In this document: positions 19,894 through 31,343 of the stretch, piece by piece
How positions within the stretch are numbered: the stretch's first letter is position 1
How the letters are laid out: every line of letters starts with the position of its first letter
Origin: Aspidapion aeneum
Taxonomy: Eukaryota; Arthropoda; Insecta; Coleoptera; Brentidae
Length of the DNA: 64,000 bases
Direction: 5' to 3'
Assembly (NCBI GenBank): GCA_963576565.1
Contig: OY755046.1
Coordinates: 52,012,786-52,076,785, forward strand
Position numbers and translations under genes: made by a program
The notes under the pieces: model-generated
Seen by the model: the letters and a program-made list of their open reading frames with translations, nothing else
Database searches by the model: none
What the model was told of the DNA's origin: nothing

Positions 19894-22840
19894 CTTTACT
19901 GTAAATAAGATTCATATAATCCATATGCTTTTTTTAAATTAATTTTAAATATTTTAAATAAGTTTTGCTATTTTTGCTACTTTAGGATTTTTTGACTTGT
20001 AAACGCACTTTGTGCAATATTTTACCAATAAATAAACTAAACTAAACTAGTTAACAGGATAACGCGCAACGAACAATTCGACAAAAGTGGATATTTTCTT
20101 TCGGAAGCTATATAGTTCATTGTTCACGAAGCGCATGTGCCTTCCAGTGAAAATCCCACGGAAAGCTCTCAAATAAGGACATTTCCCTCGTAGCGTAGTT
20201 TCCCGGCGTCTCGCTTACCGAGCAAACTGTATTTTCCGTCTCGTGGAAAATTCCAGAATTACACGCGAAATTAACCGAGAATAATTGGTACAAATCCGTG
20301 GGTTTTCCATTGTTTGGAAAAATGAAAAGCTTTTAAATTTTGTTGTTGGTTTTTTAAGTGAGCTTTGAATGAAATAATGAAAGACACGTTTAGTAATGTT
20401 AAACAAAGTTGTTATGGCAATTGTTTTTAAAAAGTAAGTTAAGTATGGATTATAACAAATATATTAGACGAAGGTAGAGGAATATTTTAAGATCGCTTTG
20501 TAATGTGATAAATCATTAGTTGTGTTAAAAAGGAAATATCGCCACACCTACACAGAATAAAGTAATGAAAAACACGTTTAGTAACTTGAAATAGAATTGT
20601 TGTGACAATGTTCGATAAAAAAGAAGTTAAGCATGGATTATAACAAATACAGTAAAGTTAGGAAGAAGTCTAATAAATCATTTGTAAATGGCCGGGTGTA
20701 AATGGAAATAATTTTAGAACTAGACGTAAAATTACCCGAAAATAATTGACACAAATCTGTGGGTTTTACATTGTTTGGAAAAATGAAAAGGTTTTAAATT
20801 TTGTTGTTGGTTTATTAGGTTAGCTTTTAATAAAATAAAGAAAAACACGTTTAGTAATGTTAAACAAAGTTGTTATGGCAATTGTGTGTAAAAAGTAAGT
20901 TAAGTATGGATTAGAAAAAATATATTAGACGAAGGTAGAGGTCCAATAAGTCATTTAAAGACCGCTTTGTAATGTGATCAATCATTAGTTATGGTAAAAA
21001 GGAAATATCGCTACACCTGCACCAAAAATTACCCGAAAATAATTATTGATATAAATCCGCGGGTTTTCGATTGTAAGTAAAAGTAAAAAGCTTCTTAATT
21101 TAGTTGCCAGTTTTTTAAGTCAACAATGCAATAGTAAAAAATACGTTTAGTAATTTAAAAGAAAGTTGTTGTGACATTATATCGAGCATTATATGGTAAA
21201 AAGGAAGTTAAGCATGGATTATAACAAATACAGTAAAGTCAGGCAGAAGTCTAATAAGTCATTTGTAAATCGCTTTGGAATGTGATCCATCATATTCTTC
21301 ATGAAAAATGGAAATACTTTTAGAACTACACGTAAAATTTCCCGAAAATAATTGACACAAATCCGTGGGTTTTACATTGTTTGGAAAAATGAAAAGCTTT
21401 TAAATTTTGTTGTTGGTTTTTTAAGTGAGCTTTTAATGAAATAATGAAAAACACGTTTAGTAATGTTAAACAAAGTTGTTATGGCAATTGTTTGTAAAAA
21501 GTAAGTTAAGTGTGGAATATAAAACGTTAGACAAAGTTAGAGGTCCAATAAGTCATTTTTAGATCACTTTGTAATGTGATCAATCATTAATTGTGGTAAA
21601 AAGGAAATATGGCTACACCTACATCAAAAATTACTCGACAATAATTGATATAAATCCGTGGGTTTTCGATTGTTTAAAAAAGTAAAAAGCTTCTAAATTT
21701 TGTTGCCAGTATTTTAAAAATACGTAGTAATTTAAAATAAAGTTGTTGTGACATTATATGGTAAAAAGGAAGTTAAACATGGATTATAACAAATACAGTA
21801 AAGTCAGAAAGAGGTCTAATAAGTCATTTGTAAATCGCTTTGAAATGTGATCCATCATATTTTTAATGGAAAATGGAAATACCACTAGATCTAAACATAA
21901 AATTACTTGATAATGATTGGTACAAATCCGTGGGATTTCCACTGGGTGGAAAAATGAAAAGCTTTTAAATTTTTTGTTAGTTCAATAATGAAAAGCACGT
22001 TCAGTAATGTTAAACATAGTTCTTATGGCAATTGTTTGTAATTGTATGGATTATAAAAAATACATTAGACGAAGGTAGAGGTCCAATAAGTCATTTTTAG
22101 ATCGATTTGTAATGTGATTAATCATTAGTTGTGGTAAAAAGAAAATATCGCTACACCTACACCAAAAAATACCCAAGAATAATTGATATAAATCCGTGGG
22201 TTTTCGATTGTTTGGAGAAAGTTGTTGTGACATTATATGGGAAAAAGGGAGTTAACCATGGATTATAACAAATACAGTAGTCAGGAAGAGGTCTAATAAG
22301 TCATTTGTAAATCGATTTGAAATGTGATCCATCATATTTTTAATGGAAAATGGAAATACTTTTAGAACTACATGTAAAATTACCAGAAAATATTGGTACA
22401 AATCCGTGGGTTTTCCTTTTTTTGGAAAAATGAAAAGCTTTTTAATTTTGTTGTTGGGTTTTTAATTGAGCTTTTAATGAAATAATGAAAAACATGTTTA
22501 GGAATGTTAAGCAAAATTGTTATGGCAATTGTTAGTAAAAAGTAAGTTAAGTATGGATTATAACAAATACAATAGACGAAGTTAGAGGTCCAATAAGTCA
22601 TTTTTTCATCATTACTTTAAGCAAGAAGGAAATATCCCTACATTTACACGAAAAATTACCTGAGAATAATTGATATAAATCCGTGGGTTTTCGATTGTTA
22701 GGAAAAGTGAAAAGCTTTTAAATTTTGTGGTCAGTTTTTTAAGTTAACAATAAAATAATGAAAAACACGTTTAGTAATTTAAAATAGAATTGTTGTGACA
22801 ATGTTCGATAAAAAAGAAGTTAAGCATGGATTATACCAAA

Positions 22841-23072
22841 CAGTGGCGGATTCAAGCATATTAACTTATTTTTTAGTTTAGCAGCTTCATTTATTTAAAA
22901 TTTGTCACAAATTCTACATATTTTTAAAAAAATTTCGACAGCGGCGCTATTAATCTTTTTTAGCTACTTAATTTCACACCTCAATTTTTATCAAAAACCA
23001 CAAAAATTTTTTTTTTTTTGATGTTTGCTGCCACTTTGGCCCCTCCCCCTGGAAATCCTGGATCCGCCACTG
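22841..23072. mobile_element. hAT-type MITE inside the satellite (232 bp)
   Basis: The ends are CAGTGGCGGATTC and, reverse-complemented, CAGTGGCGGATCC. The flanking ATACCAAA (22833-22840) and ATACCAAA (23073-23080) are an 8-bp target duplication, diagnostic of hAT. The satellite sequence reads through once the element is removed. It has no coding capacity. Confidence 0.92.
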
Positions 23073-23356
23073 ATACCAAATACAGTAAAGTAAGGAAGAA
23101 GTCTAATAAGTCATTTGTAAATGGCCTTGTAATGTGATTCATCATGGAAAATGGAAATGATTTTAGAACTACACGTAAAATTACCCGAAAATAGTTGACA
23201 CAAATCCGTGTGTTTTAAATTGTTTGGAAAAATGAAAAGCTCTTAAATTTTGTTGTTGGTTGTTTAAGTGAGCTTTTAATGAAATAATGAAAAACACGTT
23301 TAGTAATGGTAAACAAAGTTGTTATGGCAATTGTTTGTAAAAAGTAAGTAAAGTGT

Positions 23357-24471
23357 CCCAACTAACATTTATAGTAGCTACTATTTAGTATCAGGAAATA
23401 GTAGATGTTTCGTAAAAACGACCCTCTAAACTACTTCATAGGATTGTTTCTTGATAGTCGATTCTGATAGTCTTCTCTACCACAATAGGACGTTGCTAAA
23501 GTTTTACTTTCTTTTTAGTCGTTATTTCGTAGTCGCTCTGACTTTTATATCCTACTTAATTACCACTAGAAAGTTAAGCTTCATTGGAGTCCCAAACAAG
23601 TGTATCCGACAACTACATTATAACTTTAATTTTTACCACAAAAGTTTGTGTCATCATAGTAACATCTGATGTAACAATGTAGACAAAATAACTTTTTGGA
23701 TCAACTTTAAAGCCGCAACTACTTTCAAGTAACCTTTTCGACTATCAGGGAATATAGTTTGGGACGCCATGTTTTTATGTAAGAAAGAAAATTTAATATT
23801 TTTGTTGTCGTTTTATGAGCTCATATTAAAGAGCCATACTATTTTATAAACAAATTAGTTGAAGCTTACCAAAAATGCTCTTCTTAAGCACCATTTGTTG
23901 GAGTTAACTGTCGATTATGAAAACATAACCTCCAAAATCACAACACAAAAATTCCATCAGCTACCAGAAAACGGCTCAATTTTACGGGCGCACCGGTTTT
24001 TTGCAATATATATAATGCATGTTATACAAAAAACTTTGCGTCGCACTCGAATTTTGATCCTCTGCTCGTAAATTCTCACACTTTTGGATAACATAGTTCA
24101 TATTATAACCATAACCAAACAAAAAAACTAAGCGAGTCTGTTTACTGTTGTGTCCACCATATTGTGTAACAAATCTACCAAAAAGAAACGATTATATTAT
24201 TTGCAACTACATCGCAACTTTTATGCCATTACAGAAAAAAAACAGCCCCTACGACGTAGTAGATACCTGGCTACGACGTAGTAGTGTAGTTGTTACTACA
24301 CTGACTTTAAACACTTGGCCAAGTAGTTATAACCAGAAATTGGTTCCCCACTTAGGGAATTATAACGTCGCTGTATGGTATACTGAGACGTAGCGGGAGT
24401 ACGTTGCGGTTACTTTTAAGAAATTCTTTCTAGTTGGGGTTTCGTCGTTACAACTTTAATTGTTTGTTGGG
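23357..24471. mobile_element. 1.1-kb element of unclear class inserted in the satellite
   Basis: It interrupts a type-A monomer (AAGTGT | GGAATATA). Both flanks carry TGT (23354-23356 and 24472-24474), a 3-bp target duplication. The termini CCCAACTAACATTTATAG and, reversed, CCCAACAAACAATTAAAG are similar for about 20 bp. The interior contains repeated CTACGACGTAGTAG and ACTACTAT blocks. Open frames of 72, 70 and 81 codons inside (23451-23669, 23859-24071, 24148-24393) have no recognisable motif. The 3-bp duplication would fit PIF/Harbinger or CACTA-type elements, but the CCC ends match neither well. Confidence 0.6.
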
Positions 24472-25422
24472 TGTGGAATATAAAGCGTACATTAGACAAA
24501 GTTAGAGGTCCAATAAGTAATTTTTAGATCGCTTTGTAATGTGATCAATCATTAGTTGTGGTAAAAAGGAAATATCGCTACACCTACACCAAAAATTACC
24601 CGAGAATAATTGATATAACTCGGCGGGTTTTTGATTGTTTGGAAAAGTAAAAAGCTTCTAAATTTTGTTGCCAGTTTTTTAAGTCAACAATGAAATAGTA
24701 AAAAATACGTTTAGTAATTTAAAATAAAGTTGATATGATATTATATGGTAAAAAGGAAGTTAAGCATTTATTATAACAAATACAGTAAAGTCAGGAAGAG
24801 GTCTAATATGTCATTTGTAAATCGCTTTGGAATGTGATCCATCATATTCTTCATGGAAAATGGAAATACTGTTAGAACTACACGTATAATTACCCGAAAA
24901 TAATTGATACAAATCCGTGGGTGTTACATTGTTTAGAAAAATGAAAAGCTTTTATATTTTGATGTTGGTTTTTTTATTTGAAGTTTTAATAAAATAATGT
25001 AAGACACTTTTAGTAATGTTAAACAAAGTTGTTATGACAATTATTGTTAAAAAGTAAGTATGGATTATAACATATAGAGTAGACGAAGGTAGAGGACCAA
25101 TACGTAATTGATAAATCACTATGGAATATAATTAATCACTACTTTATGTAAAAAATAAATACCGCTAGAATAACTCCCAAAATTATCTGAAAATAATTGG
25201 TACAAATCCGTGGGTTTTTCATTGTTTGACAGAATGGAAAGCTTTTAAATTTGTTGATGTTGATTCAGCTTTTAATTGAATAATTAAAAACATGTTTAGT
25301 AATATTAAACAAAGTTGTTAATCTGTCAATCTTTGTAAAAAGTAAGTCAAGTATACCTATAAGAAATATAGTAAATAGTAGAGCATAAAAGTTGACAATG
25401 TTTGAAACTTTTGAGGTTCTAG

Positions 25423-25452
25423 CACGGAACTGTAACATGTTACAGTTCCGTG
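25423..25452. mobile_element. 30-bp perfect palindrome flanked by 8-bp direct repeats
   Basis: CACGGAACTGTAACA is followed immediately by its exact reverse complement. The flanks are GGTTCTAG at 25415-25422 and GGTTCTAG at 25453-25460. The ends fit the loose hAT terminal pattern CAxxG, and the duplication length fits hAT. This could be a maximally reduced hAT derivative consisting of little more than its terminal repeats. It may also be chance or a repair product. Confidence 0.55.
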
Positions 25453-25460
25453 GGTTCTAG

Positions 25461-25620
25461 CTTTCTTTAAAAATGCAGGTGCAATATGACAAATCTGTCT
25501 AAAGAGGAAGTGCCCTTTTTCCTGGACTAAGTATCTTCAAGGCTTCAGGGTCTGCACGGTCTGCAGTTTACAGCTCTTGGCATAAGTCCTGAAAATGAAA
25601 GAAAATAGGTACCTACAAGT
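25461..25620. other. Short spacer next to a non-LTR 3' end
   Basis: GAAGTGCCCTTTT at about 25508 is the reverse complement of GAAAAGGGCACTTC at about 25625. The neighbouring 3' end is therefore partly mirrored here, as it is at 29698-29868. Confidence 0.4.
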
Positions 25621-25693
25621 CTGGCGAAAAGGGCACTTCATGTGCCTAGTCGCAAGGCCTAGAGCCTACCCCACATTACTACTACTACCTACA
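25621..25693 (+). mobile_element. 3' end of a non-LTR retrotransposon, (CTA)n tail
   Basis: The block CTGGCGAAAAGGGC...GGCCTAGAGCCTACCCCACA followed by TTACTACTACTACC closely matches 29698-29766, where it follows the C-terminal coding end of ORF2. Only the 3' untranslated part is present here, so it is an extreme 5' truncation. Confidence 0.75.
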
Positions 25694-26744
25694 TGTTTTG
25701 AACTTGGAGCAAGACTAAGTATGAATAAAAGGAAAAGGTGGTATTACTGGTACCAATGGTACCTAGTAGCTGAAAGGAGATATATTGATGAAAACTATGC
25801 ATTTGCCGAATAGAGGGGATAGTAAAAACCATACCTCAACTGATCGATTGGACATAGTCCTCCACATTAGTGTGATTCTCCATGCAGAAAATAATTAGTT
25901 CCTCGTCTGGATCGTCAGATGAGGAACTACTACCCTCGAATAGCTTTAGCGCAATTTTGACCGCAACTCTATTTATTGTAGACATGCTATGTTTTTAACT
26001 TCACTTGTCACTAAAAAAAAGTGAGGTTATGTATTTCATCAAAACCTTTCAACGACTCCCAGCCTGGTTACAGTAGATGGCATCAATTAATGGCATCGGA
26101 AATCCATCATAAAAATATAGTAACTTGATTGATGGATGGTGTATTTGACCGGAATAATTTAAGACCATAATTTATCAGCCTGATTGTTGCCACCGATCGG
26201 TTGCCGTTTGGTGGAAAAAAAACTTCCCAAAATTCAGCCTACTACCCTACTGATCACTTAAAAAATTGACTCGTGTTGTTCTGTGGATTATAAATACCCA
26301 CTCCTTTAATTTGTCTACTTTATCTGATGAGTCTTTTGAGATTTGAAATACATCCTAGAAATTTCTGTAACAATAAGGGTCGTGGCACACGAGTGTTTTT
26401 TAACGTTGTTTTCAAACGGATGTTAAAAAACACTTGTATGCCGCAGGGCTAAGAAACAATTTCGGAATATAAAAGACGTACATTTTTGTAAAAATGGCAA
26501 CTGATCTCCCATGGCTAAAAGTTTGCAGTACGAGTGTAGCGAGAGCGATAATTTCCCGAGTGAAAATATCACGATTTTATTACGAGGTTTAAGCGCTATA
26601 TTTTCGGACTTTTTTTTCCGAGATTTTTTATTCCTAATCTGCCATTTCTTTACCAGTTTTTACCTTTTATTCCTAATCCATCAATTTTTATGCTGCTGCT
26701 AAAAACTGACATTTTTAACCCTAATATGATGGATAAAAAGTTTA
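25694..26744. other. Spacer without recognised gene
   Basis: A 63-residue frame at 26511-26702 is Phe- and Leu-rich and not supported. The inverted pair GAGTGTTTTTTAAC (about 26391) and GTTAAAAAACACTTG (about 26422) forms a small hairpin. Confidence 0.4.
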
Positions 26745-27007
26745 ACTAAATAAATTAATTTACCGGCTGGTCCTCAGAACAAGGTAGTGGTAGCCGCATA
26801 CATCGATATTACAGTCTTCTTAGACATTTTCAGTACGGCATAACCAAGATGGATGGAAAGGCGATGAAATGAAGATGATAAAATCTGAAAAGGAGAAATG
26901 AAGAAGGAGAGGAAAAAGAAAGAATGAAGAAAGGAGACTGTAACATCGATGTATGCGGCTACCACTACCTTGTTCTGAGGACCAGCCCGTAAATTAATTT
27001 ATTTAGT
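26745..27007. mobile_element. MITE with ~75-bp terminal inverted repeats
   Basis: The left arm ACTAAATAAATTAATTTACC...GGTCCTCAGAACAAGG...TACATCGATATTACAGTC is repeated in reverse complement at the right end (26935-27007). A 12-bp direct repeat AAAAAGTTTAAC lies just outside the left arm (26735-26746) and about 36 bp outside the right arm (27044-27055). It may mark the true insertion boundaries. The core matches the tandem units at 53041-53850. Non-coding. Confidence 0.85.
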
Positions 27008-27290
27008 CTATGACCACACCTCAAAAAATTCCTTTCATATTTAAAAAAGTTTAACTTTTATCCCTAAACGACGAAAAGTTACTTTTACGTAAAATTTGAT
27101 AATATCTTAAATTTTAAAATGAAAGATATCTTTTAATAAAAAAGTTATTTAAAAAGTGGGTTAATTGTTCTCTACTATCTACCCTTCATCTGTTTCGCTA
27201 TATGTATCGTTCATTGACGTCCATACTAGTGTCGTCATATTCCACGTGACACAGGCGTACACAATCAGAATAATGGGGGTGATTGCTACT
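27008..27290. other. Spacer between MITE and palindrome
   Basis: Nothing recognised apart from the 12-bp direct repeat at 27044-27055. Confidence 0.4.
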
Positions 27291-27359
27291 AGAGTCCCTG
27301 TATGTTGACATATTTGGATATATTATAATATATCCGAATATGTCAACATACAGGGCTCT
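27291..27359. repeat. Dispersed palindrome, copy 2
   Basis: The arms AGAGTCCCTGTATGTTGACA (continuing TATTTGGATATATT) and the right half ending TGTCAACATACAGGGCTCT are almost perfectly complementary over about 33 bp. The centre is TATAATATA. ATTGC occurs on both sides (27282-27286 and 27361-27365), a possible short target duplication. Confidence 0.85.
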
Positions 27360-28389
27360 AATTGCCCTCTTCCATATTATCAAAGTGAATGAATTGTATT
27401 GGCGGTTCGCACCCTTAAAGGATCTAACCTGGCACCTACTGTGTTCGATTATTTAGTAAACAGAACCCAGTAGATTTCAAATTATATTTTAGGCCATCAT
27501 GATATACCACAGAATGTCACAGTTGTAGCCTTAGAATTTGACCACTGATGGGTCATAAATCTTTTGACATCATCAATAGGATTCGGAGAGTCACATTGTG
27601 CCCAAACTAGCTGTTAGCTCCAAATAGGCACTCCGTCTACCCTGTCCCATGTAATGATTTCCTAAATGGCCAGGTCGCCATCCATTCATACAATCACCAT
27701 ATTAACCCATCCCCTATAGTATAGATGTTATCTGCTGTGATCTCAAAGGTAACTTGAAATTTTTTTTGCCAGCATGCTGGTCAAAGCTTGTCTGTTTCCA
27801 ATCTACCCATTTACCCACGAGTCATGGCCCCTTCAGTCACCTCTTGTGGCAGGCTCTAGGGTCATGCCTATGAAACTCAATTCAATTTGACAGGTCGTTA
27901 GGTTATAGTTCTCACTAAGCTGAAAAGCTGCGGTCGCGCGTTTGTTACTTATTCTATTTTTTTTTTGAGAATTATCTGTAGTTTGGATTTTCCGTCCCCC
28001 TTTTATTCAGGTAGAAAAACCTCTTCCACCGCATTTTATTTCGGGTTCATTTTAAATCTATCTTATTGGCTTATATATTATATTGGGTAATCTTTGCTGC
28101 TGTGACGCATTAAAATTAAGTTTTGTTTAATTTGTAACTTTGCAATTTTTAAATTAAAGCAATGAGAATTTCTAGTTGTTTTCCTGGGTGAAGTGTCTAT
28201 AGTTCGGACGGGTATAAGATTCATAGTTTTCCAAAAAATTTTAAGGTAAGTTTTCTTATTTTCTCATTTGAGGTTATATTGGCATTTGATAAAATTTGTA
28301 TTGATAGTGTCTTTTTACCTTTTTATCGCTTACTTTACGGAACTCTGAATACAGGTTTCCAATGCCTGGTAGGTGGCTTATTTGCACAA
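27360..28389. other. Spacer without recognised gene
   Basis: 27400-27850 is slightly richer in G+C and may be an old coding remnant on the minus strand, but I recognise no family. Confidence 0.35.
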
Positions 28390-28493
28390 CAATTAAGCAC
28401 AAATTTAGTGTTAATTTTATGTCTATCTCTTTCTTTTGATATTAAGTAAAAGGGAGACACATACAAAATTAACACTAAATTTGTGCTTAATTG
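28390..28493. repeat. 104-bp hairpin with ~49-bp arms
   Basis: The left arm CAATTAAGCACAAATTTAG (continuing TGTTAATTTTATGT) is complementary to the right arm ending CTAAATTTGTGCTTAATTG. The loop is a few bases. Length and pairing resemble a miRNA precursor, but a short MITE is at least as likely. Confidence 0.8.
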
Positions 28494-29431
28494 ATGGGTT
28501 AACGAGGGATTACCCAGCAGTGTAATGTACTTTAAATAACTGTATTCCTTAATATTAAATCTTTATCTTACCATAATCTAGTACCTATGATTAATGTGGT
28601 TATAAGTTGATTTTTTATTGTTTTCAGCTTTTGGATGATATGTGCGACCACTGATAAGCTATGTATATACTGCTTTGAAACAAACCCTACACAACTTACA
28701 ACCAAGGTGAGGAGGTACTTTTAAATCACGTCAGATTTTCGTCAAGCTGGTAAAAAGTACACATTTAAAAATGATTCTCTTCACGAACAACTCTTTCATT
28801 ATTTATTCACTCATCACTCACCATAAATGTTAAAAGCAAATTTAAATATACTGGATAGTGTTTGGTTTTTCATTATATTTTATTTTGCCAATTAATTAGA
28901 CTATGTATTATTTCATCTATAGTTAGTCGTTAATTAAGTTTTTATTTGTAGATTTTTTTATAATAATAAAAACTCATTTATTTAAAAAATTTTTTATTTT
29001 TTGCACTTATATCATTTTCAATCTGTTTATTTCTTATAAAGACATTGTGTGTCTTTCCCGCCTCCTCTTTTAGTTCGTCACTAAGCTCAGTAGTGGGCGC
29101 CACAGAGTTAATGATCTGTCAAACAGCCGCAGTTGCCTATCTAATAAAAACTGACTGAACCGAAGCAAAAATCCTTTATCTCTGTCTAGGGTTACCCTTG
29201 TGCTATTCTAATCTCCGGACTCCATACGGACTATTAAAGCGCGGGTTTCGTTTAGTGCTATAGTTGATGATTCTGCTTTCAAGTAAAGAAGTCTTCATGA
29301 ATTTGATAGTAATGACATCTTTGTGAGTGTTTTAATTAAGAAATATTATTCGAGGTTTCTCCTATTGCAAAGCAGTAGAGTAGTTAGGAAAATGACCCTT
29401 TCGCGTTCATGCTATAAGCTGACGAATTGTA
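28494..29431. other. AT-rich spacer
   Basis: No gene recognised. The last 300 bp (from about 29080) become GC-richer and may be eroded sequence of the non-LTR element that follows. Confidence 0.4.
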
Positions 29432-29680
29432 GTGACCTTTTACTCCTCTAACCAGACACAGCGTCAGGTGAAGGAGGACACGACATGCGAGCGATGTTGG
29501 GCCAAGGGCAAGACCTCGGCGCATTTCCTCTTATCATGTGAAGCATACAAGGAGGCAAGAAGAGAGGTATTTGAAGAGGAAGCCTTTGAGACGGAGGACC
29601 TTCTGAATCTGAGGTGGCCCGATATTCTGGCCTTTGTACAGAAGACGGGCAGATTCCTTAGCGAAGGAAGGAGGCAGTAG
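29432..29680 (+). pseudogene. ORF2 C-terminus with CCHC zinc motif
   Basis: About 80 residues contain CERCWAKGKTSAHFLLSC, the C-x2-C-x8-H-x4-C cysteine-histidine motif downstream of RT/RNase H in R1/LOA/I-like elements. A conserved acidic tail follows (LLNLRWPDILAFVQKTGRF). The frame starts with GTG inside the domain, so everything upstream is missing. Unlike most remnants here it has no internal stop, so it may be among the younger non-LTR insertions. Confidence 0.75.
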
Positions 29681-29766
29681 GGGGGATGCCCACGGCGTTG
29701 GCGAAAAGGGCGCTTCATGTGCCTAGTCGCCAGGCCTAGAGCCTACCCCACACTACTACTACTACC
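29432..29766 (+). mobile_element. 3' end of an R1/LOA-like non-LTR retrotransposon with (CTA)n tail
   Basis: The C-terminal coding end (29432-29680) is followed by an 86-bp 3' region and a CTACTACTACTACC tail. The same 3' region occurs at 25621-25693, and in opposite orientation at 29806-29868 about 40 bp away, so two insertions lie tail to tail or one was partly inverted. Confidence 0.8.
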
Positions 29767-29805
29767 GACTCCTTGGGAGCATTTACAGAATCGACCACCT
29801 GGTAC

Positions 29806-29868
29806 GAGTAGTGTGGGGTAGGCTCTAGGCCTGGCGACTAGGCACACAGAAGCACCCTTTTCGCCATT
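29806..29868 (-). mobile_element. Inverted copy of the non-LTR 3' end
   Basis: The reverse complement reads GGCGAAAAGGGTGC...GCCTAGAGCCTACCCCACAC and matches 29698-29760, with a few differences. It ends in GTAGT-type sequence rather than a long tail. Confidence 0.8.
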
Positions 29869-30710
29869 GGTTCGGTAGATATAATGTGTTCCATCCAACT
29901 CCATTCCAGTTTTATTACGAAGTTTACCTGACCACCAGATTTTGTATATTTTTCTGAAGCATTGATTTCAAGCGTTTTCAATATTACTTTGTGCATTAGC
30001 GAATATTGAGTGGAAGTGTTTTTTTATATTAGTTTGAAAACTTCCAGGCTTCAGATTTATAAAAGTTTACTAGTATTTTCATATTTTGTATGTGATATCG
30101 GCGCTTGATTCACAATACGAGTTTATCATCCTACGAAGATATTTGAATTTTTCAACGTTCTCATTATTTCTGCCAATGTTAATAGGCCCTCTATAATCCT
30201 GGATACAATTACAAAGAGATGGGCCACTCATCATATTACCCAATTGTTCTGGTATAATCCAGTTTTATATTATTTGACAACTTCTGGGGATATAGAGATA
30301 TTTTGTTTTTTGTCCGTGTTATTTCTTTATACATATCTTTTTATATTCTTTAAGGGTTTTACTATTATTATTCAAACAAAAAAAACCAGACCACTATAAA
30401 CACAGAAATAGATGGGACACGCACCTGTACGAACGTATATGTAGCTTATGACATTTGAACAGCAGTTAGCAGTAGCTAGCAACTATTTTCATCGCTCGTA
30501 TTCTATCTATATTTTTATATTTTAAGTTTGATTTTACTTTTTATAAGGGTGGTTATCATCCCACTCCAAAAAATTTCGGTTTTCTATAATAAAAAAACAG
30601 ACATAATATGTAATATTCGTAAATACTACCCAGACACCATGGTACGTTGATTGCTATGTCCAGATCGTCCAATGAATGTCTACTGGATATGGTAAGGACG
30701 TGCAATTTGC
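29869..30710. other. AT-rich spacer
   Basis: No supported gene or repeat. Confidence 0.4.
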
Positions 30711-31148
30711 TACTACTACTACTATGTCGGTTTAGAACGTTTTTCTACGTTGTTCGACGCCTATTCTCCACCTCTTTCGATCCTGATAATCATATTCTAT
30801 CAGGTTTTTTTTGACTCATTGATCTTTGGATTGACTTCATTCGTTGTACATGGCCGTATCATATCAGTTGTCTTTTAGTGATGTCATCCGTTATTCTTCC
30901 CTCGATTCTCATTATTTCTTTTATTCCTTTCTCATTGATCTTCTTATTGCATCCATTTCGACACTTTCCATTGTTTCATATATGTTAAATTTTACATTCT
31001 TCTTTATCTCTCTGCTCCATAAAAGATCCAATAACTTTTTTTGCATTTACTATTCTTTTTTCCAGTTCTTTACAGTCTGTTCCTGTCTTATCAAATGTGA
31101 CACCCAAGTATACATACTCATTGCATGGAGATATTGTTTGTGTATTAT

Positions 31149-31343
31149 CTAGTTCCAACTCACTTTATTCGTTTCCAATACTGAAGTACTGTGTCTTGTC
31201 CACGTTAACCCCCACTTTTGGTATTCTTCCATTAACTTTCTCATCATATACTCCATGTCTTCTATATCATTAGCTACAATTACTTGGTCGTCAGCAAACT
31301 GTTGTGTGCATATGGTGAATCGGTCGTTAAGTTGTATTCCCAT
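31149..31343 (-). pseudogene. RT catalytic segment (FADD) of the RTE-like remnant
   Basis: The frame contains TQQFADDQVIVANDIEDMEY followed by a helical MRKLMEEYQKWGL and the start of the thumb. The two Asp residues of the active site are intact. Its neighbours upstream (31479-31706) and downstream are in other frames. Confidence 0.8.

Larger units (their letters stand above)
18486..20047 (+). mobile_element. 5'-truncated CR1/Jockey-like non-LTR retrotransposon
   Basis: Plus-strand fragments in several frames appear in the order of one ORF2: NYRPISLLPIISKIYK (about 18554), FGFRSKRST (about 18664), the RT core in 18720-19292, QQRCVRIIGGIKYR (about 19455), and the C-terminus in 19573-19893. 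The end carries AATAAA followed by (AAACT)n at about 20028-20047, a short-repeat tail typical of this group. Frameshifts and stops show that it is inactive. Confidence 0.85.
20238..25390 (+). repeat. Satellite array, ~295-300-bp monomers in alternating A/B dimers
   Basis: The block AAATCCGTGGGTTTT recurs near 20291, 20754, 21054, 21357, 21652, 21926, 22189, 22400, 22675, 23202, 24618, 24911 and 25202. After subtracting two inserted elements the typical spacing is 263-306 bp; one is 211 and the first is 464. Type A reads ACAAATCC...TACATTG and TTGTTATGGCAATTGTTTG. Type B reads ATAAATCC...TTCGATTG and TTGTTGTGACATTATATGG. From 20754 to 24911 A and B strictly alternate, giving a ~600-bp higher-order unit. 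One B monomer near 20545 lacks about 130 bp. No coding capacity is seen. Confidence 0.9.

Noticed and set aside
23451..24393. Three 70-81-codon frames inside the 1.1-kb element as a transposase
   Set aside because: They are not colinear with any known transposase motif and show no conserved acidic residues in context.
20238..25390. CRISPR-like array of regularly spaced repeats
   Set aside because: Units are ~300 bp and tandem without unique spacers. The genome is eukaryotic, so this is a satellite.
27400..27850. Old coding remnant on the minus strand
   Set aside because: Slightly higher G+C and a few open stretches only; no family motif could be recognised.
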